Position numbers and translations under genes: made by a program. Positions 44,615 to 53,662 of a stretch of DNA of 64,000 nt are shown here, in pieces. The notes under the pieces were generated by a model that was not told where the DNA came from, did no database searches, and was given only the letters and a program-made list of their open reading frames with translations. Where the stretch lies: the NCBI GenBank assembly GCA_036277115.1, contig DASUNM010000021.1, positions 496,001 to 560,000 of the forward strand, in the 5' to 3' direction. Each line of letters starts with the position of its first letter. Position 1 is the first letter of the stretch. This DNA is from Pyrinomonadaceae bacterium (GTDB lineage Bacteria > Acidobacteriota > Blastocatellia > Pyrinomonadales > Pyrinomonadaceae).

Positions 44615-45505
44615 TTAGTTGGCGGTTTGCACGAGAGACTTCAAATCAGCGGCGATGTCGGCGGGTTTCCACTCGTTGCCGCGATAGAGTTTAACCAGCT
44701 TTCCCTGAGGATCGATCACGGCCGTGCGCAACGAGTGGACAAGCTCGTCCTTGCCCGTAGCAGGGTCTTTGAACGAGCGCACGCCAAAATATTCGGCGAT
44801 GGCTTTGACCTGTTCAGCGGTGCCCGTGGCGAACTCCCAGTGCTTGAACACTTCGTCTGAGTAGCGGCCTGAGTGCGAGGCGCCGTAGCTGCGCATCACT
44901 CTCGGCGTGTCGTACTCAGGATCGAAGGTAATCGACAACAGGTGCGTCTTCGCGAAAACGTCCGGCTTCTGTTGCAGCTCCTTCTCCACCGCCGCGAAGT
45001 GGGTGCTCATCAAAGTGCACTGGTCCGGTTGCGGGCAGCGCGTGTAGATAAATGTCAGCGCAAGCGCCTTCCCTTTGTACTGTGAGAGGCGAATGGGTTT
45101 GCCGTCCTGGTTCACGAGCGCGAAATCCGCAATCTCGTCACCCGGTTTAGGTTCGCCGGGCACAACACTGGTTGGCGTCAACTCGGCGCCACCTTGAGTT
45201 ATCGCCATTATTTCAATCCACGACGACGTGTCAGTCACGACCAGGTCCCCGGTGACTCGATCGCCCGGGTTCATTCGGTCGAGGTCTGAATCGTTCTTCA
45301 CCTTGAACTCCATCGTCATTTTTTCCATGTAGCCGGGAATCTCATCGTGATTGATGGTCGCGGTCTTTTCAGTCTTATTGATGGCGATGACTTTGCCGGT
45401 GAGGGGATAACGTTTCTCGTTTTCCGATTTCGCACCGCCACACTGGCTGGCGACAAACACGAACAGGATTAAGCCGGTTTGCAGAACTCTTTTTTCGATT
45501 GTCAT
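44615..45505 (-). CDS. SCO1/SenC-type lipoprotein with N-terminal CusF-like copper-binding domain
   Basis: A 296-residue exported protein. A signal segment ends at a Cys in VASQCGG, a likely lipidation site. Next is a CusF-like domain (about 27-90, including YPLTGKVIAINKTEKTATIN and Met-rich GYMEKMTMEF), which in known proteins binds copper. The C-terminal thioredoxin-fold SCO domain (about 120-296) carries the metal Cys pair as CPQPDQC, a spaced variant of the usual CxxxC, and a His in LVHSLRTAVID. SCO proteins help assemble the CuA centre of cytochrome oxidase, so this one may take copper to it. The frame opens at 45550; the Met at 45505 fits the signal. Confidence 0.88.
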   Translation of the reverse strand: MTIEKRVLQTGLILFVFVASQCGGAKSENEKRYPLTGKVIAINKTEKTATINHDEIPGYMEKMTMEFKVKNDSDLDRMNPGDRVTGDLVVTDTSSWIEIMAITQGGAELTPTSVVPGEPKPGDEIADFALVNQDGKPIRLSQYKGKALALTFIYTRCPQPDQCTLMSTHFAAVEKELQQKPDVFAKTHLLSITFDPEYDTPRVMRSYGASHSGRYSDEVFKHWEFATGTAEQVKAIAEYFGVRSFKDPATGKDELVHSLRTAVIDPQGKLVKLYRGNEWKPADIAADLKSLVQTAN

Positions 45506-45593
45506 GATGAAAGGTACGCGTAGCTTAACGGTTGCCGGCGCACGTCTCAACTGTGCGTAGGCGTAAGTCGACCGAAATAAGTTCTATGTTACG

Positions 45594-46559
45594 ATGACCG
45601 CGATGATGGCCTTAGACAAGCAGCGCGCGCAAATTCTCGACGGTCGACCAGCGGCCGACGCGATAAAGCGCGAAGTCGCCGAAGAAGTTCGCGAGCTGAA
45701 GGGAACGCGCGGCGTCACGCCGTGCCTGGCGGCGGTTTTGGTTGGCGACGACCCGGCGTCCGCGGTTTATGTGCGCAATAAAGTGCGCGCCTGTGAAGAG
45801 GTCGGCATCGCGTCAAAGCACGTTGCGCTGGACCCTGCCACGTCGAGCGAAGCGCTGTTGTCTGTCGTGCGGGAATTGAATGCGGACAACGAAGTTGATG
45901 GAATACTGGTTCAACTGCCGCTGCCCAAACAGATCGACGACGCGATAATCATTGAGGCCATCGATCCGTTGAAGGACGTCGATGCTTTTCATCCAACAAA
46001 CGTCGGTCTGCTTGCCATGGGCCGGCCGCGTTTTGTGCCCTGCACACCCGCCGGCATCATCGAACTGCTCGACCGAAACAATATTGAGATCGCCGGCGCC
46101 AACGCCGTCGTCGTGGGTCGCAGCCAGATCGTGGGCCGCCCCGTCGCCAGTTTGCTCCTGCAACGTCACGCAACCGTGACGGTTTGCCATTCTCAAACGC
46201 GAGATTTGCCGTTCGTTACGCGCCAGGCAGACATTCTAATCGCAGCCATTGGACGGCCTGCATTCATTCGGGGCGATTTCATCAAGGCAGGCGCGATTGT
46301 GATCGATGTGGGCGTCAACAAGATTAGCGAAGCGGGCCAGGCGCATGAACTCTTCGGCGACGAAGCAGAGAAGAGAATTGACGCTATCAAGACGCGTGGC
46401 TACACACTTGTCGGTGATGTTCATCCCGCAGAGGCGGATGCTGTCGCCGGACAGCGGACGCCGGTGCCGGGCGGTGTTGGCCTGCTTACCGTCGCGATGT
46501 TGATGCGAAACACGCTACAAGCGGCAAAGTGGAGAAGAGGACTGAGTGCTCAGGACTGA
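45594..46559 (+). CDS. folD: Bifunctional methylene-THF dehydrogenase / methenyl-THF cyclohydrolase
   Basis: A 321-residue FolD, making formyl-THF precursors for one-carbon metabolism. Signature segments are YVRNKVRACEEVGI with the catalytic Lys, DGILVQLPLPKQID, the NADP motif VVGRSQIVGRPVASLL, and PTPGGVG-like GQRTPVPGGVGLLTV. It is slightly longer than the usual ~290 residues: the last residues (GLSAQD) and stop are encoded by a heptad repeat. It is adjacent to coaE. Confidence 0.95.
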   Translation: MTAMMALDKQRAQILDGRPAADAIKREVAEEVRELKGTRGVTPCLAAVLVGDDPASAVYVRNKVRACEEVGIASKHVALDPATSSEALLSVVRELNADNEVDGILVQLPLPKQIDDAIIIEAIDPLKDVDAFHPTNVGLLAMGRPRFVPCTPAGIIELLDRNNIEIAGANAVVVGRSQIVGRPVASLLLQRHATVTVCHSQTRDLPFVTRQADILIAAIGRPAFIRGDFIKAGAIVIDVGVNKISEAGQAHELFGDEAEKRIDAIKTRGYTLVGDVHPAEADAVAGQRTPVPGGVGLLTVAMLMRNTLQAAKWRRGLSAQD

Positions 46560-46568
46560 GGACTGAGA
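46538..46568. repeat. Heptad array, AGGACTG type, spanning the folD end
   Basis: AGGACTG, AGTGCTC, AGGACTG, AGGACTG and a partial unit follow in exact 7-nt register. The array encodes the last folD codons and its TGA stop, and it ends at the coaE ATG, for which an AGGA in the last unit can act as ribosome site. Confidence 0.8.
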
Positions 46569-47180
46569 ATGCTCAAAGTCGGACTCACCGGATCGATTGC
46601 TGTGGGTAAATCGTTCGTATTAAGCGTACTGCGCGACCTGGGCGCGCGGACGATTGATGCTGACGCGGTGGCGCGGGAAGTCGTCGAGCCGGGGACGGCG
46701 GGCCTGACAGCCGTTGTCGAAGAATTTGGCGCTGACATTCTGAAACCCGATGGCTCGCTGAATCGCGCGGCACTTGGCTCGATAGTTTTCGCTGATGAGG
46801 AAAAGCGTCAGAAGCTTAACTCGATTCTTCATCCATTCATTATCGCGCTTCAGGATTACGTCATGCGGCTTTGGGAGCAGAAAACTCCCGAAGCGATCGC
46901 CGTTGTAGATGCAGCCCTAATGATCGAATCCGGCGGGTACAAACGATTCGATAAACTCATCGTTGTCCATTGCCAGCCGCAAGTCCAACTTGAGCGGTTG
47001 ATGAAGCGGGATAACATTTCGCGCGAAGAAGCCGAGAGACGCATCAACGCACAGATGCCGCAGGAAGAGAAGAAGAAACACGCGGATTATCTGATTGACA
47101 CGTCCGCAGGGTTCGAAAGCGCGCGGCAGCAAACCACAGCGGTGTGGCAAGAACTTCGTGGCACAGACTTCAGTCTGTGA
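46569..47180 (+). CDS. coaE: Dephospho-CoA kinase
   Basis: A 203-residue P-loop kinase catalysing the last step of coenzyme A synthesis. Walker A is GLTGSIAVGKS at about 5-15; DADAVAREVV and VDAALMIESG follow. The body ends normally, but the last seven codons (RGTDFSL) and the stop are encoded by the left unit of a palindromic repeat. The insertion therefore changed the C-terminus. Its ribosome site lies in the upstream heptad array. It is read together with folD. Confidence 0.94.
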   Translation: MLKVGLTGSIAVGKSFVLSVLRDLGARTIDADAVAREVVEPGTAGLTAVVEEFGADILKPDGSLNRAALGSIVFADEEKRQKLNSILHPFIIALQDYVMRLWEQKTPEAIAVVDAALMIESGGYKRFDKLIVVHCQPQVQLERLMKRDNISREEAERRINAQMPQEEKKKHADYLIDTSAGFESARQQTTAVWQELRGTDFSL

Positions 47181-47220
47181 ATTCCCGCGAATCGCAATCA
47201 CAGGCTGAAGTCTGTGCCAC
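47158..47220. repeat. REP/BIME-like pair, GTGGCACAGACT type, overlapping coaE
   Basis: Left unit GTGG plus CACAGACTTCAGTCTGTG (47158-47179) and right inverted unit (47199-47220), with a 19-nt spacer. The left unit lies inside the coaE frame and supplies the stop codon at 47178-47180. Confidence 0.85.
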
Positions 47221-47275
47221 TGTTCAGAAAAAGCATTGCTCCACCGCGCATCGGCGTGTTACTTTGGGCCCGACG

Positions 47276-49237
47276 ATGACTCGCCTTTCATCGCGTGACA
47301 GATTCCTTGGTTTCCTCCTCACGCTGAACGTCGTTTTCGCTGGCTGCTCTGCGTCGGCGAGCAACTCCACTTTCTTCGGAAAGACCGATCCACCGCGCGA
47401 AAACGTACTGCGTTACGTCTCGGGCTCAGAACCGGAAACCCTCGATCCGCAGATTCCTTCGCAGCAAAATGAAGCGCGCATCGCCCTCGCTCTTTTCGAA
47501 GGGCTGACTGAGTACGATCCGAAAACCACGGCGCCGATTCCGGCACTGGCTGAACGCTGGGACGTAAACAAAGACTGGTCGGAAGTCACATTTCACCTGC
47601 GTCGCAATGGCCGCTTCTCGAATGGCGATCCGATCACGGCGCATGACTTTGTTTACTCGATTCGTCGTGGCCTTAAGCCGAGCACGGGTTCCCGCTCTGC
47701 TTCGCTTTCTTTTCCGATCAAGTACGCGCAGGCGTTCAATGGGAGTGGATTCTTCGTTTTCGATCCGGCTGCGAAAACGTTTTTGCTTGAAAGAGACTTT
47801 ACAGAAAACTCGCCCGAGCCGCCGCTAAGCGAACAAGACGTCACGTCAGTTTCCGACGAATATCCGCCAAACGCCGAAAACAGGACTCCGGCTTCTGATA
47901 CAGCTTTTCATCGTGCGATGCACGCACCGGTCAGGCTGGTTCTTCCCGGCCCCGAAAAAGCGCGCAAGGCTGCGATGGAATCCAATCCCAAACTGAAGAC
48001 CGCCGTCGAAGGCAAACAGCTTGTCCCGGTGACCGCTGACGACGTGGGTATCGAAGCAGTCGATGACTACACGTTGCGCATGATCCTGATGAAGCCGGCG
48101 CCGTATTTCATCAGCATGATGCCGCATCAGTTCTTCCGCGCAGTTCACCGCAAAACGATCGAGAAATTTGGCGACACGTGGACTGACCCCGCGCACATCG
48201 TGACGAGCGGGGCGTTCAAGCTCGAGAGTTGGAACCACTACGACCGCATCGTTGTCGTTCGCGATCCGATGAACTGGGACGCACAGTCAGTGAAGCTCGA
48301 CCGGATTGTTTTCTACCTGCTCGCCGACAATACGACGATGATGAGCCTCTACAAAGCGGGCGATCTCGATGCTCTCTACAATCACACGGTGCCGTCCGCC
48401 TGGTTAAGCGTCATCAACCCGATGAAGGATTTCATGGACGCGCCCGAAGCGGCGATTGATTTTTACAATTTCAATACGAAGAGCGGCCCGACCAAGGACC
48501 TGCGTGTGCGCAAGGCGCTCAACATGGCAATCGACAAGAAGGCATTTGCTGGTTGGCGCCAACTGCAACCGCTGACGGCGATTATTCCAACGGGAATCTT
48601 CCCCGGCTATCCGCATCCAAAGGGCGATCCATACGATCCTGAGAAAGCTAAAAAGCTTTTGGCCGAAGCCGGCTACAAAGACGCTGCCGGAAATTTCGAT
48701 CCGCTGAAATTCCAGGCCAGCGAAATCGAAATGATCGTCAACACGGACGGCAACAACATCCCTTATGCGGAATTCCTTCAGGGTCTTTGGAAGCAGAGTC
48801 TGGGCGCGACCATTCCACTTCGGGTGATGGAGAACAAGACGTATTTCCGGGCGCAGGCGGGGCTCGATTACAAAGGAGTGTCGCGGACGGGCTGGGGCGC
48901 CGATTACATGGACCCGTTTACGTTTCTGGGTATCTGGTACACGCCGACCGGCGCGAATGCGACCGGATGGTGGGACCCGAAATTCGCCGAGCTGCTGGAT
49001 GAAGCGAATCGCACGATCGATCCGCAGCGACGGTATCAGATTCTGGCGCAGGCCGAACAACTGATGCTAGACGCGCAACCGGTGATGCCGCTGACTGTGC
49101 CCACGACGCGTTGGATGAAGAAGCCTTACGTGAAGGGTCTGTATCCCAACGCGGCCACACTGCATTCGTGGAAGTACGTGTATGTTGAGCGCGATTCCGC
49201 CAAGTGGGATTACGGATTGCCGAATATGACTAATTAG
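47276..49237 (+). CDS. oppA: Peptide ABC transporter substrate-binding lipoprotein (OppA-like)
   Basis: A 653-residue family 5 solute-binding protein. The signal ends at FAGC, a lipobox, so it is a lipoprotein. SGSEPETLDPQIPSQQNEARI and the segment around FHLRRNGRFSNGDPITAHDFVYSIRR are the family signature, and the C-terminal WGADYMDPFTFLGIWY region is also typical. The frame opens at 47144, but the Met at 47276 gives the signal peptide. It is the first gene of a complete oligopeptide uptake system (permeases and two ATPases follow). The order A-B-C-D-F is the classic one. Confidence 0.93.
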   Translation: MTRLSSRDRFLGFLLTLNVVFAGCSASASNSTFFGKTDPPRENVLRYVSGSEPETLDPQIPSQQNEARIALALFEGLTEYDPKTTAPIPALAERWDVNKDWSEVTFHLRRNGRFSNGDPITAHDFVYSIRRGLKPSTGSRSASLSFPIKYAQAFNGSGFFVFDPAAKTFLLERDFTENSPEPPLSEQDVTSVSDEYPPNAENRTPASDTAFHRAMHAPVRLVLPGPEKARKAAMESNPKLKTAVEGKQLVPVTADDVGIEAVDDYTLRMILMKPAPYFISMMPHQFFRAVHRKTIEKFGDTWTDPAHIVTSGAFKLESWNHYDRIVVVRDPMNWDAQSVKLDRIVFYLLADNTTMMSLYKAGDLDALYNHTVPSAWLSVINPMKDFMDAPEAAIDFYNFNTKSGPTKDLRVRKALNMAIDKKAFAGWRQLQPLTAIIPTGIFPGYPHPKGDPYDPEKAKKLLAEAGYKDAAGNFDPLKFQASEIEMIVNTDGNNIPYAEFLQGLWKQSLGATIPLRVMENKTYFRAQAGLDYKGVSRTGWGADYMDPFTFLGIWYTPTGANATGWWDPKFAELLDEANRTIDPQRRYQILAQAEQLMLDAQPVMPLTVPTTRWMKKPYVKGLYPNAATLHSWKYVYVERDSAKWDYGLPNMTN

Positions 49238-49238
49238 G

Positions 49239-49327
49239 TTTTTGGTGCTTTGTACTTAGTACTTTGTGCTTTGATGTGTTGCTCAGTTTGCGTTAGACGT
49301 CAAAGTACAAAGCACAAAGTACCAAGA
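49239..49327. repeat. Inverted heptad-repeat array, TGTACTT/CAAAGTA type
   Basis: Left arm units GGTGCTT, TGTACTT, AGTACTT, TGTGCTT; right arm CGTCAAA, GTACAAA, GCACAAA, GTACCAA. It lies between oppA and oppB, within what is probably one operon, and ends 11 bp before the oppB ATG. Confidence 0.85.
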
Positions 49328-49338
49328 TCCTCTTCAAA

Positions 49339-50259
49339 ATGCTTCGCTTCATCATTCGCCGCATCATCGTTATCGTCCCGATGCTTTTCATCGTCGTCAC
49401 GTTGACGTGGGTGCTGGTGCGTATGGCGCCTGGAAACTTCTACAGCGGCGAGAAGAAACTGGCGCCCGCAATCGAAAACAACCTCCGCGACAAATATGGG
49501 CTCGACAAGCCCTGGCACGTCCAATACCGGCGCGTGCTCTGGAACATTGCGCGCTTCGATTTCGGCACGTCGCTCAAGTATGAAGGCCAAACTGTTAACC
49601 AAATTCTCTGGCGCGCCCTCCCCGTTTCGGCAGCGTTGGGAATAAGCGCCTATGCCCTGGCTCTCCTGGTGGGCATCACTCTCGGAACGTTCGCGGCGCT
49701 GCGACAGAATTCGTTCATTGACTACGCGAGCATGGCCATCGCGATGCTGGGCATTTCAATTCCGAACTTTGTACTTGGGCCGCTTTTGGTTCTCCTGTTT
49801 TCGCTTACGCTGTTTTGGTTTCCGGCCGCGTTGTGGGACGGGTTTCCCAGCCGAAGTATCGTGCTGCCGGCGCTCACGCTGTCGGCGATTTACATTGCTT
49901 ACATTGCACGGCTGACGCGTTCGGGAATGCTGGAGGTTTTGCGCTCTGACTATATCCGCACTGCGCGCGCGAAAGGTTTGAGCGAGCGACAGGTGGTAAC
50001 ACGACATGCATTGCGCGGGGGATTGCTGCCGGTCGTTTCTTTTTCCGGACCGGCGCTGGCGTTTCTGGTGACCGGCACAGTTGTCGTCGAGAAAATCTTT
50101 GCGCTGCCGGGCCTCGGCAACTACTTCATAAATGCGTGCCTGAATCGAGACGAGCCCTTAATCATCGGCATCGTGGCTTTCATCGCGGTTACGGTTTTGG
50201 TTTTCAATCTGCTCGTGGACATTTCATATACATTGATTGATCCGCGCATCAGGTATTGA
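49339..50259 (+). CDS. oppB: Peptide ABC transporter permease (OppB-like)
   Basis: A 306-residue membrane subunit with about six helices. The N-terminal helix (about 7-30) and the binding-protein-dependent transport domain (about 95-300) are clear. The conserved EAA loop reads RTARAKGLSERQVVTRHALRGG. It pairs with OppC to form the channel. Confidence 0.94.
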   Translation: MLRFIIRRIIVIVPMLFIVVTLTWVLVRMAPGNFYSGEKKLAPAIENNLRDKYGLDKPWHVQYRRVLWNIARFDFGTSLKYEGQTVNQILWRALPVSAALGISAYALALLVGITLGTFAALRQNSFIDYASMAIAMLGISIPNFVLGPLLVLLFSLTLFWFPAALWDGFPSRSIVLPALTLSAIYIAYIARLTRSGMLEVLRSDYIRTARAKGLSERQVVTRHALRGGLLPVVSFSGPALAFLVTGTVVVEKIFALPGLGNYFINACLNRDEPLIIGIVAFIAVTVLVFNLLVDISYTLIDPRIRY

Positions 50260-50263
50260 TTTT

Positions 50264-50298
50264 CAGACTTGAGACCTCAGAGCTGAGATCTCAGCTGG
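50264..50298. repeat. Heptad array, CAGAGCT/GAGATCT type
   Basis: Five 7-mers in register: CAGACTT, GAGACCT, CAGAGCT, GAGATCT, CAGCTGG. It begins 4 bp after the oppB stop and ends 9 bp before the oppC ATG. Confidence 0.7.
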
Positions 50299-50307
50299 AC
50301 GGCAAGT

Positions 50308-51369
50308 ATGAACGACTTTCCCCCAGACAAGCCGCATCACCCGAAAGATGACGAGGCTCTTGAAGTTCCGGAACGCATGCCGGATCCGCCGGTACTGCAG
50401 ATCGGGCCGGAGATGGCTGTCGCTGAGGATGTGCATGACGTCGTCACCGGCGAACTCGTCGCGGGTTCGTCTCTGTGGCGGGACGCGTGGCGACGGCTTC
50501 TCCGGAATAAGCTCTCCGTCTTTGGCATCGTCATAGTGCTGCTGGTTACCGTGGCGTCGCTAGTTGGTCCTTCGATCCTTAAGGCCACGACCGGGTACGC
50601 CTACGACTACATTCCTAAAGACAATCTCCTGAACAAATCGTTGCCGCCGTTGCGCGGGCCTGATGGAAGTTTTTCGTGGGCGCATCCGATGGGTACCGAC
50701 AATGCCGGGCGCGACATTCTCGCGCGAGTTTTGTCGGGCGGACAGATTTCCCTCATGGTCGCGCTGATTGCGACACTGGTTTCGCTGGTGATTGGGGTCA
50801 GTTATGGCGCATTGGCCGGTTACCTGGGTGGCCGGGTCGATGATTTGATGATGCGCATTGTCGATGTCCTCTATTCGCTGCCTTACGTAATCATCGTCAT
50901 CGTTTTGCTGGCGTTGCTGCCCGCAAAGACTCCCACAGGTCAGCTAGCGCAACTGTTCTTTGCACTAGGGGCCGTGTCCTGGTTGACGATGGCCCGGATT
51001 GTCCGGGGCCAGGTGCTGTCGCTAAAGAATCAGGATTTCGTTTTGGCGGCGCGCGCGACCGGAGTCTCGACGCCAAAGATAGTCTTTCGCCATCTTATTC
51101 CGAACGTGCTTGGGCCGGTGATCGTGTACGCGACGCTCACGGTGCCCTCGGTAATGCTTAGCGAAGCGTTCCTGTCATTTCTTGGGCTCGGGGTGCGGCC
51201 GCCGCGAGTTTCGTGGGGCAGCCTGGCCGCCGAAGGCGCACAGCATTTATCGGTCTATCCGTGGCAGTTGATCTTCCCGGGAGCCACGATGGCGTTGATG
51301 CTGTTCAGTTTGAATTTTCTTGGAGATGGTTTGCGCGACGCGCTCGATCCGCAAACCAGAAAAGAATGA
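50308..51369 (+). CDS. oppC: Peptide ABC transporter permease (OppC-like)
   Basis: A 353-residue permease partner of OppB. A charged, Pro-rich N-terminal extension (about 1-55) comes before the first helix (LSVFGIVIVLLVTVASLVG). The transport domain carries the EAA loop (about 240-260, ARATGVSTPKIVFRHLIPNV). The extension is longer than in the E. coli protein and lies in the cytoplasm. The stop codon overlaps a heptad repeat. Confidence 0.93.
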   Translation: MNDFPPDKPHHPKDDEALEVPERMPDPPVLQIGPEMAVAEDVHDVVTGELVAGSSLWRDAWRRLLRNKLSVFGIVIVLLVTVASLVGPSILKATTGYAYDYIPKDNLLNKSLPPLRGPDGSFSWAHPMGTDNAGRDILARVLSGGQISLMVALIATLVSLVIGVSYGALAGYLGGRVDDLMMRIVDVLYSLPYVIIVIVLLALLPAKTPTGQLAQLFFALGAVSWLTMARIVRGQVLSLKNQDFVLAARATGVSTPKIVFRHLIPNVLGPVIVYATLTVPSVMLSEAFLSFLGLGVRPPRVSWGSLAAEGAQHLSVYPWQLIFPGATMALMLFSLNFLGDGLRDALDPQTRKE

Positions 51370-51443
51370 GCAGTGTGCTGTGGGCAGTAAGCAGTAAGCA
51401 GTAAGCAGCGAGGTCAGTACCACCTGCGGTAGTCGGTGGGTCG
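51368..51443. repeat. Heptad array GCAGTAA joined to a GGTGGG palindrome
   Basis: 7-mers GAGCAGT, GTGCTGT, GGGCAGT, AAGCAGT, AAGCAGT, AAGCAGC in register from 51368 (first bases shared with the oppC stop), then a hairpin ACCACCTGCGG..CGGTGGG (51419-51440). The hairpin resembles the unit at 58132. Confidence 0.75.
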
Positions 51444-51454
51444 TAAACTCGACA

Positions 51455-52461
<1,007 letters not shown>

Positions 52462-52462
<1 letters not shown>

Positions 52463-53511
52463 TGCAGCCATTGATCTCAATTCAGGATCTCCAGGTGCAC
52501 TTTCCGGTGCGGAAGTCGCTCTTCAGTCTCACGCGCCAGGTCGTCAAGGCGGTCGATGGAGTATCGCTCGACATCTTCGAAGGCGAGACCCTCGGGTTAG
52601 TCGGCGAGTCCGGCTGCGGCAAGACAACGCTGGGCCGCGCAATTCTGCGGCTCGTCGAACCGACATCGGGTCAGGTCCTGTTCCGCGGCAACGACCTGGC
52701 GCAACTGTCGAACCGCGCGATGCGCGACGAGCGACGCCATCTGCAAATCGTTTTTCAGGATCCGTACGCTTCTTTGAATCCGCGCATGACGGTCGATCAG
52801 ATTATCAGCGAACCGATTCGCACGTTTGGACTTGCCGAGGGCGAAGCGAGAAAGCGCCGTGTCCAGGAATTGATGGTGCAGGTCGGCCTCAGCCCGCGCT
52901 TTCTGCGCCGTTATCCGCACGAGTTTTCCGGCGGCCAGAGGCAACGAATCGGCATCGCGCGCGCGCTCGCTGTCGATCCGAGCTTCATAGTCGCGGACGA
53001 GCCAATCTCGGCGCTCGACGTTTCAATCCAATCGCAAATCATGAATCTGCTCGAGCGGCTGCGGCGCGAAAAGAATCTTACTTACCTTTTCATCTCGCAC
53101 GACCTGCGCGCGGTGCAGCACGTTTCGGATCGAGTGGCGGTGATGTATCTCGGGAAAATCGTCGAACTCGCGCCCGCCAAAGAGATCTACGCGCGGCCGC
53201 TGATGCCCTACACGAAGGCACTCATTTCGGCGGTCCCCGTTCCCGATCCAAAAATCGAATCGTCCCGCAAGCGAATCGTGCTCGAGGGCGACGTCCCTTC
53301 GCCAATCAATCCTCCGAGCGGCTGCCGCTTTCGCACCCGCTGTCCGTACGCCATCGATGTCTGTGCGGATGTCGAACCACAGCTAGTGCAAATTAAGCCG
53401 AATCACTTGGCCGCCTGCCTTCGCATCAGTCCTGACCACCCCGATATCGAGCGGGTTGCTCCGGGATCTGCGCCGGGTTTAGGCCAACACCTCGCCGTCT
53501 CGACCGCGTGA
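52462..53511 (+). CDS. oppF: Peptide ABC transporter ATPase (OppF-like)
   Basis: A 349-residue ABC ATPase, the second of the pair. Walker A GESGCGKT, signature [15 protein letters not shown], Walker [13 protein letters not shown], then a C-terminal [17 protein letters not shown] segment. It overlaps oppD by one base. Together with OppA-D it makes a full importer for peptides, in keeping with the peptide transporter and peptidase near 20 kb. Confidence 0.95.
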
Positions 53512-53566
53512 AAAACGGGGCCAATTCGTCGTTTTACCTTACCGTGAGTTGAAATCAGTTGAAGCG

Positions 53567-53627
53567 GGTGACACTGACTCTGGTCTGTGATGGCCTGACA
53601 GAATGCACAGACTGAAGTCTGTGCCAC
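53567..53627. repeat. REP/BIME-like pair, GTGGCACAGACT type, one arm decayed
   Basis: Right unit CACAGACTGAAGTCTGTG plus CCAC (53606-53627) is intact; the left unit (53567-53590) has several changes. It lies between the Opp operon and the diguanylate cyclase gene. Confidence 0.75.
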
Positions 53628-53662
53628 GTATACTGGCGACGGAAAGCAATATTTAACCCCTA

